A stretch of 27,331 bases of DNA, taken from assembly GCA_035325905.1 (NCBI GenBank), contig DAOKYY010000043.1, positions 1 through 27,331 on the forward strand, given 5' to 3'. Position 1 is the stretch's first letter. Each line of letters begins with the position of its first letter. Of the stretch, positions 9,162 to 17,581 are shown piece after piece. The notes under the pieces were generated by a model, which saw nothing but the letters and a program-made list of their open reading frames with translations, did not search any database and was not told the origin of the DNA. The position numbers and the translations under genes are program-made. Source of the stretch: DYGX01 sp035325905. GTDB lineage: Bacteria; Chloroflexota; Anaerolineae; Aggregatilineales; Aggregatilineaceae.

Positions 9162-10241
9162 CTAGCCGAGTGATTCGAGATTGGCGAGCGGGACGACCGC
9201 GATACGGCCATCGCTCACGCGCACACGCGCGCACGGCACGCGCAGCCCATTCTCGACCGGCTGCGGCGTGGCAGGCAGCTCGATGACTTCCCCGGTCAGC
9301 TCGCTCCAGGGCGCTCGTACCAGCCGGACTCGCGCCCCGACCGCGAGCCGCTCGTGCAGCGCCGGGGTCATGGGCAGTGTGCCGCCCGACGGCAGCGGGA
9401 TCATGATCTCCGGCCGGTCAGGCGACCAGGGATCGGGGATCGCTGCGTCCAGCGCCGCCTGTCGCCCGATGTTACTCTGCAAGAGCCGATAGATCAATTC
9501 GGTTGGCTGCCGGTCGCCAAAGCCCTCTGTTAACAATACTGGGAATGGCAGCTCCTGCGCAAATTCACGCAGGCCGGAGGGCATACTGGGCGCGATGACC
9601 CCGGCCAGCGCCTGCTGCTGCGCGACGAGCAGATCGCCGCGCGTCAGCGGCTGCTGGCTCAGGACGGCGACATTCCGGTATTCGGAGATGCGCACGTCGA
9701 GCTTGCTCAGCCCCGCGAAGCCGTTTTCCGGCAGGCCGCGCAGCGTGGCGAATGCATATTTGCCGTTACCCCACAAGCACTGGATCAGCGCGCCGATCCC
9801 GGCGACGTGGACGGCGTGCGGCTCGGCGGCCGTGATCTCGCCGGGGATTTTGGACAGGATTTCAACCGTCTGCTCGCTGACTTGCAGCACAATGCGCGCG
9901 CCGTCCACCCTTGCGATCACGCCGTTGGCGGGCGAATCCAGCGTGCGCGCGCGGCGTCCCTTCCCGCGCCGGGCGAGCGGCTGGCCCTGCGCTACCCGGT
10001 CGCCCTCGGCGACCTCGATCCAGCTCGCGGCGCGCTCGGCATCGCGCGTGTCGAAATAGTCCGTCACGTCGATCAGGCGGAAATCGCGCAGCACGTCGCC
10101 CTGCAAGACGACCTGCACCGCCTCAATCGTCAGGCCGGTCGGGACCGCCGCCGGGCGCGGCGCGGCGTGAGCGGGCAGCCGGCGCTCGCGCACGACGCGC
10201 GCCAGCCCTTTGACGACGCGCGTCTCAGGATAGTACGACAT
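9162..10241 (-). CDS. Uncharacterised protein with lipoyl-like hairpin and C-terminal KOW/SH3-like domain
   Basis: A 359-residue, mostly soluble protein that I do not recognise as a named family. Residues about 72-121 (EVAEGDRVAQGQPLARR, then SPANGVIARVDGARIVL) have the rhythm of a biotinyl/lipoyl-like beta sandwich. There is no lysine in the usual EAMKM or DKA turn, so covalent modification is unlikely. Residues about 140-260 form an alpha/beta region (VAGIGALIQCLWGNGKYA; PFPVLLTEGFGD). Residues 300-356 resemble a KOW/SH3-like barrel (VGARVRLVRAPWSELTGEVI). There is no signal peptide or clear membrane helix. Its start overlaps the end of the MutL-family gene by 17 nt, indicating coupled translation and suggesting that the two products act together. 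Domain assignments are tentative. Confidence 0.8.
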   Translation of the reverse strand: MSYYPETRVVKGLARVVRERRLPAHAAPRPAAVPTGLTIEAVQVVLQGDVLRDFRLIDVTDYFDTRDAERAASWIEVAEGDRVAQGQPLARRGKGRRARTLDSPANGVIARVDGARIVLQVSEQTVEILSKIPGEITAAEPHAVHVAGIGALIQCLWGNGKYAFATLRGLPENGFAGLSKLDVRISEYRNVAVLSQQPLTRGDLLVAQQQALAGVIAPSMPSGLREFAQELPFPVLLTEGFGDRQPTELIYRLLQSNIGRQAALDAAIPDPWSPDRPEIMIPLPSGGTLPMTPALHERLAVGARVRLVRAPWSELTGEVIELPATPQPVENGLRVPCARVRVSDGRIAVVPLANLESLG

Positions 10242-12045
10242 GGGCGCTCTCCTCGGCGGGCACGGCCGGCGGGGGGGCAGGCGCGGGCTGATCAGACGTC
10301 AACGGTGCGTCTTGCGCGCCCATCGCCGCCTGCCAGCGCCGCAAGCGCGCGGCCCGTTCGCGCGGGCGTGGCAGAGCCAGCGGGCGGCCCCGCGCGTCGA
10401 AGATAATTCCGGCTGCTCCTGCCACCACGCGCTGCCGGATGCGGCGCTTGCCGCCAATCGTCAGACCGCCGCGCAGCCGCACTGTGACCCGCGCTGCGAC
10501 GCCGGGCAGCACCGGCGCCATCCACACATCCCCGCTCCTGACGGTGTGGTTGATCACCGGCCCGTTGTCCGGCTGGACCTGGACATGCATCGCGGTCCGG
10601 CCCGCGCGAATCTGGCCCGACGGGCAGAACGCGGCCCCCAGCCGCAGCAACCCGCCGGTCTCCAGCGCCTGGACGGTGATCAGCGGCTTGAGGTAGGCGA
10701 TCACGCCCGCGGCGGAGACCAGATTCGCCGGGTCGAGCTGAAGCTCGGTCACGCCTTCGGGTTGAAGCGCGTCGAGCAGCAGCAGGGCGCTCACGCCGGG
10801 ATGCTGCGCTTCGCTCAGGATCGCGCCCGCGCCGATGATCGGGTCGAACGCGGGCAGCCCGGCGTCCGGCTGGACGCCCCACCCGGCGCGCGATTCGGCT
10901 ACCAGCTTGCGCACGATCGCTCGCGCCAGCGCCTGCTCGATCTGTAGCTCCTCCGGCGTGGCGGGGATCGTGCCGGGGCGCAGCGCCTTGTTGTGCGCGT
11001 AGTCCCACAGCGCCTCTGGCGTGATGCTGAACGGCAGCCACTCCATCACTCGCTGCGGCGTGACGGCTTCGAGCGCGCTAGCAAAATGGTGCCCGACGCC
11101 CAGGTCGGTGCGGATGGTGTACGATGGCTCGCCGTCCAGCCCGGCGACGATCGCGCTGTTGGCGCTGCCAACGTCTACGATCAGCGGTCCGGCGACGCCG
11201 CGCCGCCGGGGCAGCGTGCTGAGATAGCGCACCGTGCTGATGGTGCCCTGCGCCGTCGGGACGACGCCCACCTGGCTCTGCCGCCCGACCTCCGCGAAGC
11301 CGCCCGGGCTTTTGCTGCGGTAGTCGTCATAGACCAGCGCCAGCTCGATCTGCGCCGGGAAAAGCTGCTCGTCGCGCGCCGAGGGCCGCACGTTCTTGGC
11401 GACGAAGACATCGGTGAACGGCTCCAGCATCTGCTTGACCCGGCTGCGAAGCCGCTGGTTCCCGGCGAACAGCACCGCCGGGACGCGCCCGCGCGAGATC
11501 AGAGCCAGCGCCTCGCGCACCCGCTCGACCAGATCGAGAACGAGTGTTTCCGCGCCGTCGTCGGTTCCCCCAACAATCACGATCAGGTCTGGCTCGCCCT
11601 TCAGGATGGCGTTGATCTGCGCTTCTTGGCCGCGCGTGTCGTCCGGGGTAAGCACGCCGGTCAGCGTGACGTAGCCGCCCGCCAGCGCGCGCAGCCCGCT
11701 CGCCAGGCTGATCTCAGGCGTCAGGCCGGCCAGCAGCACGCGCATCGGGCGGCCCGCGCTGCTCGTCGCCAGGAACTCGTCGGCGCCCTGCCCGCGCGCT
11801 TCGGGGATAGTAAAAATATGGTCGGGGTCACTGGCGGCCAGCTTGCGGCCGATCTGAGCGGTCATGCGCTGGGCGGCGTCTTCCACGCCGAGCGTTGCCC
11901 GGCCCAGCGGCGGCGCGGCGGTCGTGCGCGCCCGCGTGGACGCCACCAGCCGGTATTGCCCCTCGACCAGATCGATCAGCAACAGGCGCGTGTGGACGCT
12001 GCCGATGTCCGCGACGAGGACCGAGTTGACATGTTCGAAGGCCAT
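10225..12045 (-). CDS. MutL-family (glutamate mutase L-like) ASKHA ATPase, orphan
   Basis: A 606-residue protein with the ASKHA fold signatures of the MutL/GlmL family: phosphate-1 loop VADIGSVHTR (residues 11-20), phosphate-2 loop IVDVGSANSAIV (289-300) and an adenosine-type motif IIGAGAILS (403-411). IVIVGGTDDG (156-164) is also typical. Characterised relatives sit beside glutamate mutase genes and are thought to be reactivating ATPases. No B12-dependent mutase subunit is encoded here; the neighbours are membrane proteins. About 145 residues beyond the core (460-606) form an extra beta-rich region followed by a Pro/Ala-rich tail, longer than my recollection of GlmL (about 460 residues). The start ATG lies 5 nt after the stop of the upstream membrane gene, with a G-rich Shine-Dalgarno inside that gene's end. 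I infer that it powers or controls the assembly encoded by this operon. Confidence 0.88.
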   Translation of the reverse strand: MAFEHVNSVLVADIGSVHTRLLLIDLVEGQYRLVASTRARTTAAPPLGRATLGVEDAAQRMTAQIGRKLAASDPDHIFTIPEARGQGADEFLATSSAGRPMRVLLAGLTPEISLASGLRALAGGYVTLTGVLTPDDTRGQEAQINAILKGEPDLIVIVGGTDDGAETLVLDLVERVREALALISRGRVPAVLFAGNQRLRSRVKQMLEPFTDVFVAKNVRPSARDEQLFPAQIELALVYDDYRSKSPGGFAEVGRQSQVGVVPTAQGTISTVRYLSTLPRRRGVAGPLIVDVGSANSAIVAGLDGEPSYTIRTDLGVGHHFASALEAVTPQRVMEWLPFSITPEALWDYAHNKALRPGTIPATPEELQIEQALARAIVRKLVAESRAGWGVQPDAGLPAFDPIIGAGAILSEAQHPGVSALLLLDALQPEGVTELQLDPANLVSAAGVIAYLKPLITVQALETGGLLRLGAAFCPSGQIRAGRTAMHVQVQPDNGPVINHTVRSGDVWMAPVLPGVAARVTVRLRGGLTIGGKRRIRQRVVAGAAGIIFDARGRPLALPRPRERAARLRRWQAAMGAQDAPLTSDQPAPAPPPAVPAEESAHVVLS

Positions 12046-12050
12046 CGCCG

Positions 12051-12740
12051 CTAGCCCCCCACTTTGTCGAGGATGAACTCAAGCTGGTCGCGGAAGACGC
12101 CGCTGAAAATCGTCAGGCTGGTCAGGATCGCCCCGGCGTAGAGCGTGCCGAGCGTAATCACCACGAACGCCTGGCCGAGCGTCGCCAGCGTGCCCAGCCC
12201 GCGCGGGCGCCCGATGCGCCCGCCGCGCTCCGCCGCGAGATACTGGAAATAGACCAGCGTGCTGACCACGCCAAGCAGGATGATGACGCCCTCGACGATT
12301 CCTTCGGTGGTGTCGTCCTCGATTGCGCCGCCCGTCTCGCGCGCCAGGGGGATGATCGTACCGCTCGCCGCGCCGAAGATCGCGACGGCGACCCCCGCGC
12401 CGATCACAAACGCCAGGCCCAGGTTGCCGACCGGCGCGAGATGCGCCGAGAACTTGAAGAGCAGCAGCGCCCCCAGCAGAAACGGCACCGCGCCGACCGC
12501 GCGCAGCCCGTCGAAGGTGGTGTCGCTCATGTCGCCCTGCTCGGCCAGCAGCGTCGTGTCGATCCAGGGCAGGATCACGCTCTCGACCGCCACCACCGCG
12601 ACGTAACCCGCCGCCACGCCGACCAGCACGGCGATCGCCAGCCGGTACAGGAAGTTGTCGCCGAGCAGATAGCTGAAGACCATCAGGGTCAGCGTCAGGG
12701 ACACCCACCCGGCGATCAGGTCAAGGGTTTCAGGGGTCAT
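12051..12740 (-). CDS. Polytopic membrane protein of unknown function (229 aa)
   Basis: About six hydrophobic helices are visible, roughly at residues 8-25, 31-57, 82-98, 104-130, 148-168 and 186-213. An extracytoplasmic or cytoplasmic loop with acidic residues lies between helices 2 and 3 (about 58-80), and another, EDDTTEG, at 141-147. I do not recognise a family. Its start overlaps the stop of the 1114-residue gene (ATGA, 12737-12740), with GGAGG just upstream, so translation is coupled. The MutL-family ATPase begins 5 nt after its stop. Position and tight coupling suggest that it is a membrane subunit of the same assembly as the adjacent proteins. Confidence 0.85.
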   Translation of the reverse strand: MTPETLDLIAGWVSLTLTLMVFSYLLGDNFLYRLAIAVLVGVAAGYVAVVAVESVILPWIDTTLLAEQGDMSDTTFDGLRAVGAVPFLLGALLLFKFSAHLAPVGNLGLAFVIGAGVAVAIFGAASGTIIPLARETGGAIEDDTTEGIVEGVIILLGVVSTLVYFQYLAAERGGRIGRPRGLGTLATLGQAFVVITLGTLYAGAILTSLTIFSGVFRDQLEFILDKVGG

Positions 12741-15700
12741 GGCCGCCTCCGTACCAGGGCGCGGAGCAAATTGAAGACCATGCCAAGCGCGATCAGGCCC
12801 GCCGCGACGGCGGCGCCGAGCGCCATGCTGTGCCAGCGCGCGTCCTCCGGGTTCGGGAGGTCGAAGCCGAGATCATCCGGCAGGGTGTAGGCGCGGCGCG
12901 CGTTGGCGTTACGCGCCAGGTTGTAGCTGTAGGTGTCGCGCACCCCGGCCAGGTAGCCCGCGTAGCCCTCGTCGTAGACATAGGGATCGATCAGCGGCTC
13001 CAGCGCGGCAGTCACCAGCGCGATCTTCGGCACCGCGAGGCCCTTGAGTTGCTCGGCCCAGGTGCGGATGTCGTCGGTGTCTTCCCCGGCGACCATGATC
13101 AGCGCGACATCTTCCGCCACATCGCGGATCGGCAGGTTGGTCGCCTCGCCGCGCAGGGTCGTGTCAAAGGCGGGGTGGACGGTCCCAGCCTCGCCATACG
13201 TCTCCGCCAGCGTGCGGACGCCCAGCGCATCGCCCGGCAGGTAGCCGAGCAACGCGTAATCCTGCCCGGCGACCAGCGCGGCGGGCGCTTCTTCGCCAGA
13301 GCGGGCGGCCAGCAGCGCGCCATCCCCGGCCAACGGCGCGAGGACCGCTTCGGCGTGGAGCGCGCCAGCGGGGTTGGTGCTGATCGCCAGCGGGATCGCG
13401 CCCCGCACCAGCGCGTCACGCAGCACGGCCTCGACCAGCGGGTCCAGCTCTCCGGCGGCGGTCGGCCCGTACTCGAACGCGACCAGCACGTATGCGCCCG
13501 GCGCGAGCGCGTCCAGCGCGGCGGCGGTGTCCTCACCGGCGGCGCCGAGCGGGGGCGGATTATCGGCGAAATGCAGCGCGTCGGTGATAAAGGGCGCGAC
13601 GAGCGCCGCCAGCATCAGCAGCGCGATCAGCACGCGGTCCGGCTTGAAGCGGCGCGGCCGGCGCGCGCGGCGTGGCGCCTGCCCTGGCGCGGCTGCCGCT
13701 TCGAGCGGCTCGGCGGCGGGCGCTTCTTCCGGCCCCTCGGCGGCGGCCAGCAGCGCCTGGAGCTTCTTCACCCGCGCCTGGTGCTCGCGCGTCACGATCG
13801 CGCCGGACAGCGGGCCGCTCGGCTCGACGGCGGGCAGCGCGGCGTCGAACCGGCCCAGCGCGCCGGCCAGACCAGCCAGCGCCCCGGCTTCTGGAGCGGG
13901 CGGCGGGCCGGGCGGCTCGCCCAGCTCGCGCTGCACCTTCTCGCGGAAGGCGTGCACGCGCGGCGGCAGATCGACGACCGGCGTCTGCGGCACGTCCACC
14001 TCCACTCCGGCGGCGTGGACCGTCACCGGCAGATCAGCGGGGCGCAGGTCGGCCACCCACTCCGGCTGCTCGGCAGGGGCCGGAGACCGCTCGGCGGGCG
14101 CGGCCTCTGCCTCCTCGAACAGGCGCTCCAGGCCGGGCACCGGCTGGTCAGGGCCGGCCTCCGGGAAGAATGGCTCGAAATCCGGTTCGGCGTCGAGGGC
14201 GGCGAGCGCCTCGTGTTCGGGCCAGGTGGCTTCCTCCGGGCCGGAGGGCGCGCGCGGCGGGGTCTCGTAGCCTTGCAGGAGCTGCTCCAGCTCGCCTTCG
14301 GCCAGCGCCGGAGACTCCGGCGCTTCCGGCGCGCGCGCCGCGTCGGTCAGAGCGGCCAGCTCGGCGGCGAATAGCGCGTCAAACGAATCGGTCGCGGCGA
14401 CATCCTCCGGCGACAGGTCCTTCAGCCAGTCGAGGCTGTCGTCGGCAGGCGCGGCAGGCGATGGACGGGGCGGGGCTGGCGCCGGGGGTTCTTCGTCTTC
14501 GAGATCGCGCAGCCACTCCGGCATCCCGCCCATCCCGGCGGCTGAGCCGACATCTTCCGCGCCGGCCGGGTCGAAGCGCTCGACAAAATCGCCTTCGTCG
14601 GGCGCGGCGGCTGGCTCTTCGCCGGTCGGCCAGCCGGTGAACGGCGTCTCTTCGCCGCGCGGCGCGGACGGCTCGTCGTCGAACAGATCGAAGGCCGGGG
14701 TCGGGGCTGGCTCGCCGGACGCGCCAACGCCCTTGAACCAGTCCGGTACCTCGTCTTCGGCGGGCGCAGGCTCGCGCGCCGCCGCGCTCTGATCGCCCGC
14801 GAAATCAAGCTGCTGGAACCAGTCCGGCGCTTCCTCGGTGTTCTGTTCCTCCAGGCCAAGCATCCAGCCGGGCATGAACTCCGGCTCGGCGCCCTTCGCG
14901 GCGTCCGGCGAAGCAGGCGTCTCGGTGGGCGGCGCGGGCGGGGCGGACGGCTCGCTGCCCAACTGCTCGAACCAGCCGGGCACACTTTCGAGCAGGCGCT
15001 CTTCGGGCGTCTTGCGCGCTTCGCGCTCGCGCTCCTCCTGCTGGCGCTCCCATTCATCGAAGGTCAGCGGCTCCGGCTGCCCGGCCTCGACCGCGTCCAG
15101 CGCCTTGTCGGCTTCGCTGAGCCAGTCCGGCGGGGAATCCGGGCCAGCCGGGGGCAGAGTCTCAAGCGGCTGCAAGCGGCGTGTCACGCCGGGAATGCCG
15201 CCTGGTGTCGCGGATGGAGGCGCGGTGGACGGCTGGTCGGCAGCGGGCGGTTGCTCGGCGTCGAGCGGGCGCAGGCGGCGCGTCACGCCGGGAATGCGGC
15301 CCGGCGTTTCAGGCGGGGGCGGGGCGCTCGCGCTGTCCTGCGGCGCGTCTGGCTCTGCGTCGAACTGCTGCCGCAGCCAATCAGGGATCGATTCAGCTGG
15401 CTCGGCAGGCTTCTCCGCGCCGGGTAACGTCTCGTCCAGCCAGAAAGCGTCGTCCGGCGGGCGGGCGTCCTGCGCGGCCTGATCCTCCGGCGAGAGCGCG
15501 AACTCGTCTTCCGGCTCGATGCTCGGAATACGCCGGAAGGTCGCGTCGTCGAGCCACGGCAGCTCGTCGGTGTCTACCTTACGTGTCTCTTCCGAGGCGG
15601 TGCCGCGCGGCGGCTCCTGCCCCGGCTCGACTTCGCCCAGCCAGGACAGGTCGTCGTCTTCGGCGCTTGCTTCGGCGGGAAGCGGCAGCTCGTCGCCAGC

Positions 15701-16081
15701 AGCCATCCCGAAATCGCGCATCCAGGCGAACTCGTCGGCAGGCGGCTGGGCAGGCGCCGGTTCGGATCCTGCTTCAGAGGTGTCCCAGCTCTCCCACCCC
15801 CCGGCCTGCTGACGCAGCGCATCCAGCGACTCTGGCTCGGCGGCGGGGGGCGCGCTCTCCCACGGAGCAGCGGCGGGCGGCGGCCCGGCCTCCTGGTCCG
15901 GCTCCTGCCCGGCATCTGGATACAACTCCCAGGGCGAAGGCGTGGGGGCGAGGTCCTGCGGCTCCGGGGGCTGATCGCCGGGCTGCGCTTCCCAGGGGGC
16001 GCGCTTGTCTGCGCCAGGCGTGCGCGCCTGCTGATCGTCGGGCGGCGGGCTGTCGTCTAGGAGATTGCGATCGTCCGGCAT
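12737..16081 (-). CDS. Giant scaffold-like protein: disordered Trp-motif repeats plus membrane-anchored C-terminal domain (1114 aa)
   Basis: Residues 1-800 are acidic, Pro/Ala/Glu-rich and predicted disordered. They carry short aromatic motifs of the form (P/L)(D/G/E)W(L/F/M)xx(L/F): W235, W320, W370, W406, W421, W448, W523, W552 and W675, with looser versions at W120, W147, W176 and W214. Two copies of IPGVTRRLxPL lie at about 263-273 and 296-306. A basic stretch (804-813) precedes a membrane helix (816-836). A folded domain of about 230 residues follows (850-1080), then a second membrane helix (1084-1108) with a basic end. The basic flanks suggest that the disordered part is cytoplasmic and the C-terminal domain is outside. 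I recognise no named family. It is the central gene of the eight-gene operon and overlaps the next gene by ATGA. A scaffold role, with Trp motifs as docking sites, is inference. Confidence 0.85.
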   Translation of the reverse strand: MPDDRNLLDDSPPPDDQQARTPGADKRAPWEAQPGDQPPEPQDLAPTPSPWELYPDAGQEPDQEAGPPPAAAPWESAPPAAEPESLDALRQQAGGWESWDTSEAGSEPAPAQPPADEFAWMRDFGMAAGDELPLPAEASAEDDDLSWLGEVEPGQEPPRGTASEETRKVDTDELPWLDDATFRRIPSIEPEDEFALSPEDQAAQDARPPDDAFWLDETLPGAEKPAEPAESIPDWLRQQFDAEPDAPQDSASAPPPPETPGRIPGVTRRLRPLDAEQPPAADQPSTAPPSATPGGIPGVTRRLQPLETLPPAGPDSPPDWLSEADKALDAVEAGQPEPLTFDEWERQQEEREREARKTPEERLLESVPGWFEQLGSEPSAPPAPPTETPASPDAAKGAEPEFMPGWMLGLEEQNTEEAPDWFQQLDFAGDQSAAAREPAPAEDEVPDWFKGVGASGEPAPTPAFDLFDDEPSAPRGEETPFTGWPTGEEPAAAPDEGDFVERFDPAGAEDVGSAAGMGGMPEWLRDLEDEEPPAPAPPRPSPAAPADDSLDWLKDLSPEDVAATDSFDALFAAELAALTDAARAPEAPESPALAEGELEQLLQGYETPPRAPSGPEEATWPEHEALAALDAEPDFEPFFPEAGPDQPVPGLERLFEEAEAAPAERSPAPAEQPEWVADLRPADLPVTVHAAGVEVDVPQTPVVDLPPRVHAFREKVQRELGEPPGPPPAPEAGALAGLAGALGRFDAALPAVEPSGPLSGAIVTREHQARVKKLQALLAAAEGPEEAPAAEPLEAAAAPGQAPRRARRPRRFKPDRVLIALLMLAALVAPFITDALHFADNPPPLGAAGEDTAAALDALAPGAYVLVAFEYGPTAAGELDPLVEAVLRDALVRGAIPLAISTNPAGALHAEAVLAPLAGDGALLAARSGEEAPAALVAGQDYALLGYLPGDALGVRTLAETYGEAGTVHPAFDTTLRGEATNLPIRDVAEDVALIMVAGEDTDDIRTWAEQLKGLAVPKIALVTAALEPLIDPYVYDEGYAGYLAGVRDTYSYNLARNANARRAYTLPDDLGFDLPNPEDARWHSMALGAAVAAGLIALGMVFNLLRALVRRRP
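15155..15301 (-). repeat. Duplicated IPGVTRRLxPL segment within the scaffold-like gene
   Basis: Two copies of a 16-residue segment are encoded at about 15254-15301 and 15155-15202 (99 nt apart), sharing G-x-IPGVTRRL-x-PL. The DNA is also similar, including a shared core GCGTCACGCCGGGAATG-like stretch with one mismatch on the plus strand. They are more conserved than the surrounding low-complexity sequence, which suggests a recent duplication or selection on the peptide. Confidence 0.65.
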
Positions 16082-16111
16082 ACGGTTCTCTGCCCCTCAG
16101 GATGCGGCGGC

Positions 16112-16762
16112 CTAGCCGCGCAGTGCGCGGTCCTGGCCGAGCAGGACGCGCACGCCGGCGGTGACGGTGCCCAGCGCCACGCCGAGCAAGATGCCGCGCG
16201 CGCCCGCGCTGACCGGCACGCTCACCAGCCACTCGCGCACGTCGCTCAGCGCCTCCAAATCGCCCAGCGGGATCCAGCCCACCAGCGCGACGACGACCGC
16301 CGACGTGAACAGGACGTTCCACACGCTAACGCCGCGCCGCATCAGGCGATAGCCGGCGAAGACAAGGAAAAAGACCAGCAGCCCCGCCAGCGCCGACTCG
16401 ATGCTGACCTGGACCGCCTCGAAGGCGCGCGGGCTGATCTGCTCGCCTTCCAGGTCGCCGGACCAGATCTCGGCGCGGTCCAGGATGCGCAGCACGACCA
16501 CGCCGGCCGTCACCAGCAGGATCAGCGCGCTGTACGGCCAGCCACGCTCCGCGTGGGTGAAACGCCCCAGATGAACGGCGAGCAGGTTGAGGATGCCGAT
16601 CAGCACCGCGACTGCGGCAGTCACCGCGACAAGCTGCACGATCAGCGCGGCCAGCGTGCGCGCCTCGGAGCCGGGATCGCTCAGCAGGCCGATCAGCATC
16701 ACCACGCCGGCACTCATCGCGGTCGCGGTGGCGAGAAGATTGAGCAAGCGATGGCGTCTCAC
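16112..16762 (-). CDS. Polytopic membrane protein of unknown function (216 aa)
   Basis: Six or so hydrophobic helices are visible, roughly at residues 8-26, 35-63, 76-92, 120-140, 148-168 and 185-206. A soluble loop with charged residues lies at about 93-118 (DRAEIWSGDLEGEQISPRAFE). I do not recognise a family. The start is a GTG at 16762, chosen because a good Shine-Dalgarno (AGGGGG) sits about 6 nt upstream. It is third in the eight-gene operon, 30 nt before the scaffold-like gene and 78 nt after the preceding one. The 78-nt gap is filled by a strong hairpin. Like the other six-helix protein at 12051-12740, it may be a membrane subunit of the assembly. Confidence 0.82.
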   Translation of the reverse strand: MRRHRLLNLLATATAMSAGVVMLIGLLSDPGSEARTLAALIVQLVAVTAAVAVLIGILNLLAVHLGRFTHAERGWPYSALILLVTAGVVVLRILDRAEIWSGDLEGEQISPRAFEAVQVSIESALAGLLVFFLVFAGYRLMRRGVSVWNVLFTSAVVVALVGWIPLGDLEALSDVREWLVSVPVSAGARGILLGVALGTVTAGVRVLLGQDRALRG

Positions 16763-16788
16763 GCGGTTCCCCCTGCTGCGCGTCTGGT

Positions 16789-16844
16789 GTGACCGGCCGC
16801 CGGCGGCGCCGCCGGCCCGTAAAGCGCGCGACCGGCCGGGTCAC
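16789..16844 (-). promoter_or_regulatory. Large GC-rich intercistronic hairpin
   Basis: Outer arms GTGACCGGCCG (16789-16799) and CGGCCGGGTCAC (16833-16844) pair with one bulged G. Inside is an 18-nt perfect palindrome centred on CCGGCGGCGCCGCCGG (16800-16815). It fills the gap between two genes of the minus operon, and its 5' arm on the transcript includes the upstream gene's stop codon. No T run follows, so it is more likely an mRNA-processing, stability or partial-attenuation element than a full terminator. Confidence 0.55.
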
Positions 16845-17581
16845 AAAGCGGCCTGAAGCGCGGTGAACAGAATCGCCATGATCACGGCCCAGCGCAGCAC
16901 GTCCAGCGCGACGACTGTGCCGAGGTGCAGCGGGCGGCGCGTCAGGTAGGCCGGTCCGGCGTACAATTCCTCGCCGATCAGCGGGAAGCCGGCCTGGACG
17001 TAGGCGACGGCCTGGCCGCCGGGGTTGTCGCTGTGCGCGATCAGGGTCTGATCGTGCCGCAGCGCGCTCTCGCCGAACAGCGCCAGCTCGGTCCCGAAGC
17101 GGCCGAGCAGCACGCTGCTGAAGGCGTCGATGTCGGCGGCGTGAGCCGAAGCGCCCGCCGCGTAGGCCAGCGAGCGGCTCCCCTGCGGGTACCAGGCCGC
17201 CTGCGTGGCGCGGAACGCCTCTGCCCGGCGGCGAAACTCGTAGGCGCGGCGCAGCGTGTCTTGCGCCAGCGGCAGCGTCGTCCCCTGGCTGAGCGTGATC
17301 AGCGGCGGGTACGGGCTGATCGCCAGCCGCTCGGCGAGCAGGTACGCGATTTCGGCGGACGCCAGCGCGCTGACCGTGCTCGGCTCGCCGACCGCGCTGC
17401 TGCCCAGCGAGATGTGGACGCGCTGGGCGCTTTCGACTGCGTCCGCCGCGATCAGCGGCAGGGTGTGATAGGCGGGGATCGGGCGCAGCGTCACCGGGAC
17501 GCGCCGCGCGATCAGCGCGCCGATCAGCGTCGCCGAGAAGGCGATCGTCAGCAGCGTGATAATGAGTTCGCTGTCATTCAT
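16841..17581 (-). CDS. Membrane-anchored protein with helices at both ends (DUF6754-like), 246 aa
   Basis: Residues 5-26 form an N-terminal membrane helix, and residues 222-244 a C-terminal one. Between them is a conserved-looking domain with ADAVESAQRVHISLGSS (46-62) and GASAHAADIDAFSSVLLGRFGTE (143-165). From memory this pattern resembles proteins annotated as DUF6754 in Chloroflexota, whose function is unknown; a profile search would decide. The start is taken at the ATG at 17581, because the longer upstream reading is only an out-of-frame read of the previous gene, and because ATG overlaps that gene's stop (17574-17581), a usual coupling arrangement. It is the second gene of the operon. 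The topology (two anchors, one central domain) is like that of the C-terminal part of the 1114-residue protein, so the two may face the same compartment. Confidence 0.82.
   Translation of the reverse strand: MNDSELIITLLTIAFSATLIGALIARRVPVTLRPIPAYHTLPLIAADAVESAQRVHISLGSSAVGEPSTVSALASAEIAYLLAERLAISPYPPLITLSQGTTLPLAQDTLRRAYEFRRRAEAFRATQAAWYPQGSRSLAYAAGASAHAADIDAFSSVLLGRFGTELALFGESALRHDQTLIAHSDNPGGQAVAYVQAGFPLIGEELYAGPAYLTRRPLHLGTVVALDVLRWAVIMAILFTALQAAL

Noticed and set aside
10225..12045. DNA mismatch-repair MutL
   Set aside because: The name is shared, but the motifs are those of the ASKHA-fold GlmL/MutL family; there is no GHKL ATPase domain.
12830..14374. 514-codon open frame on the plus strand
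   Set aside because: It is antisense to the scaffold-like gene. The minus frame has membrane helices, start-stop overlaps and operon context; the plus frame is Arg/Gly-rich without features.
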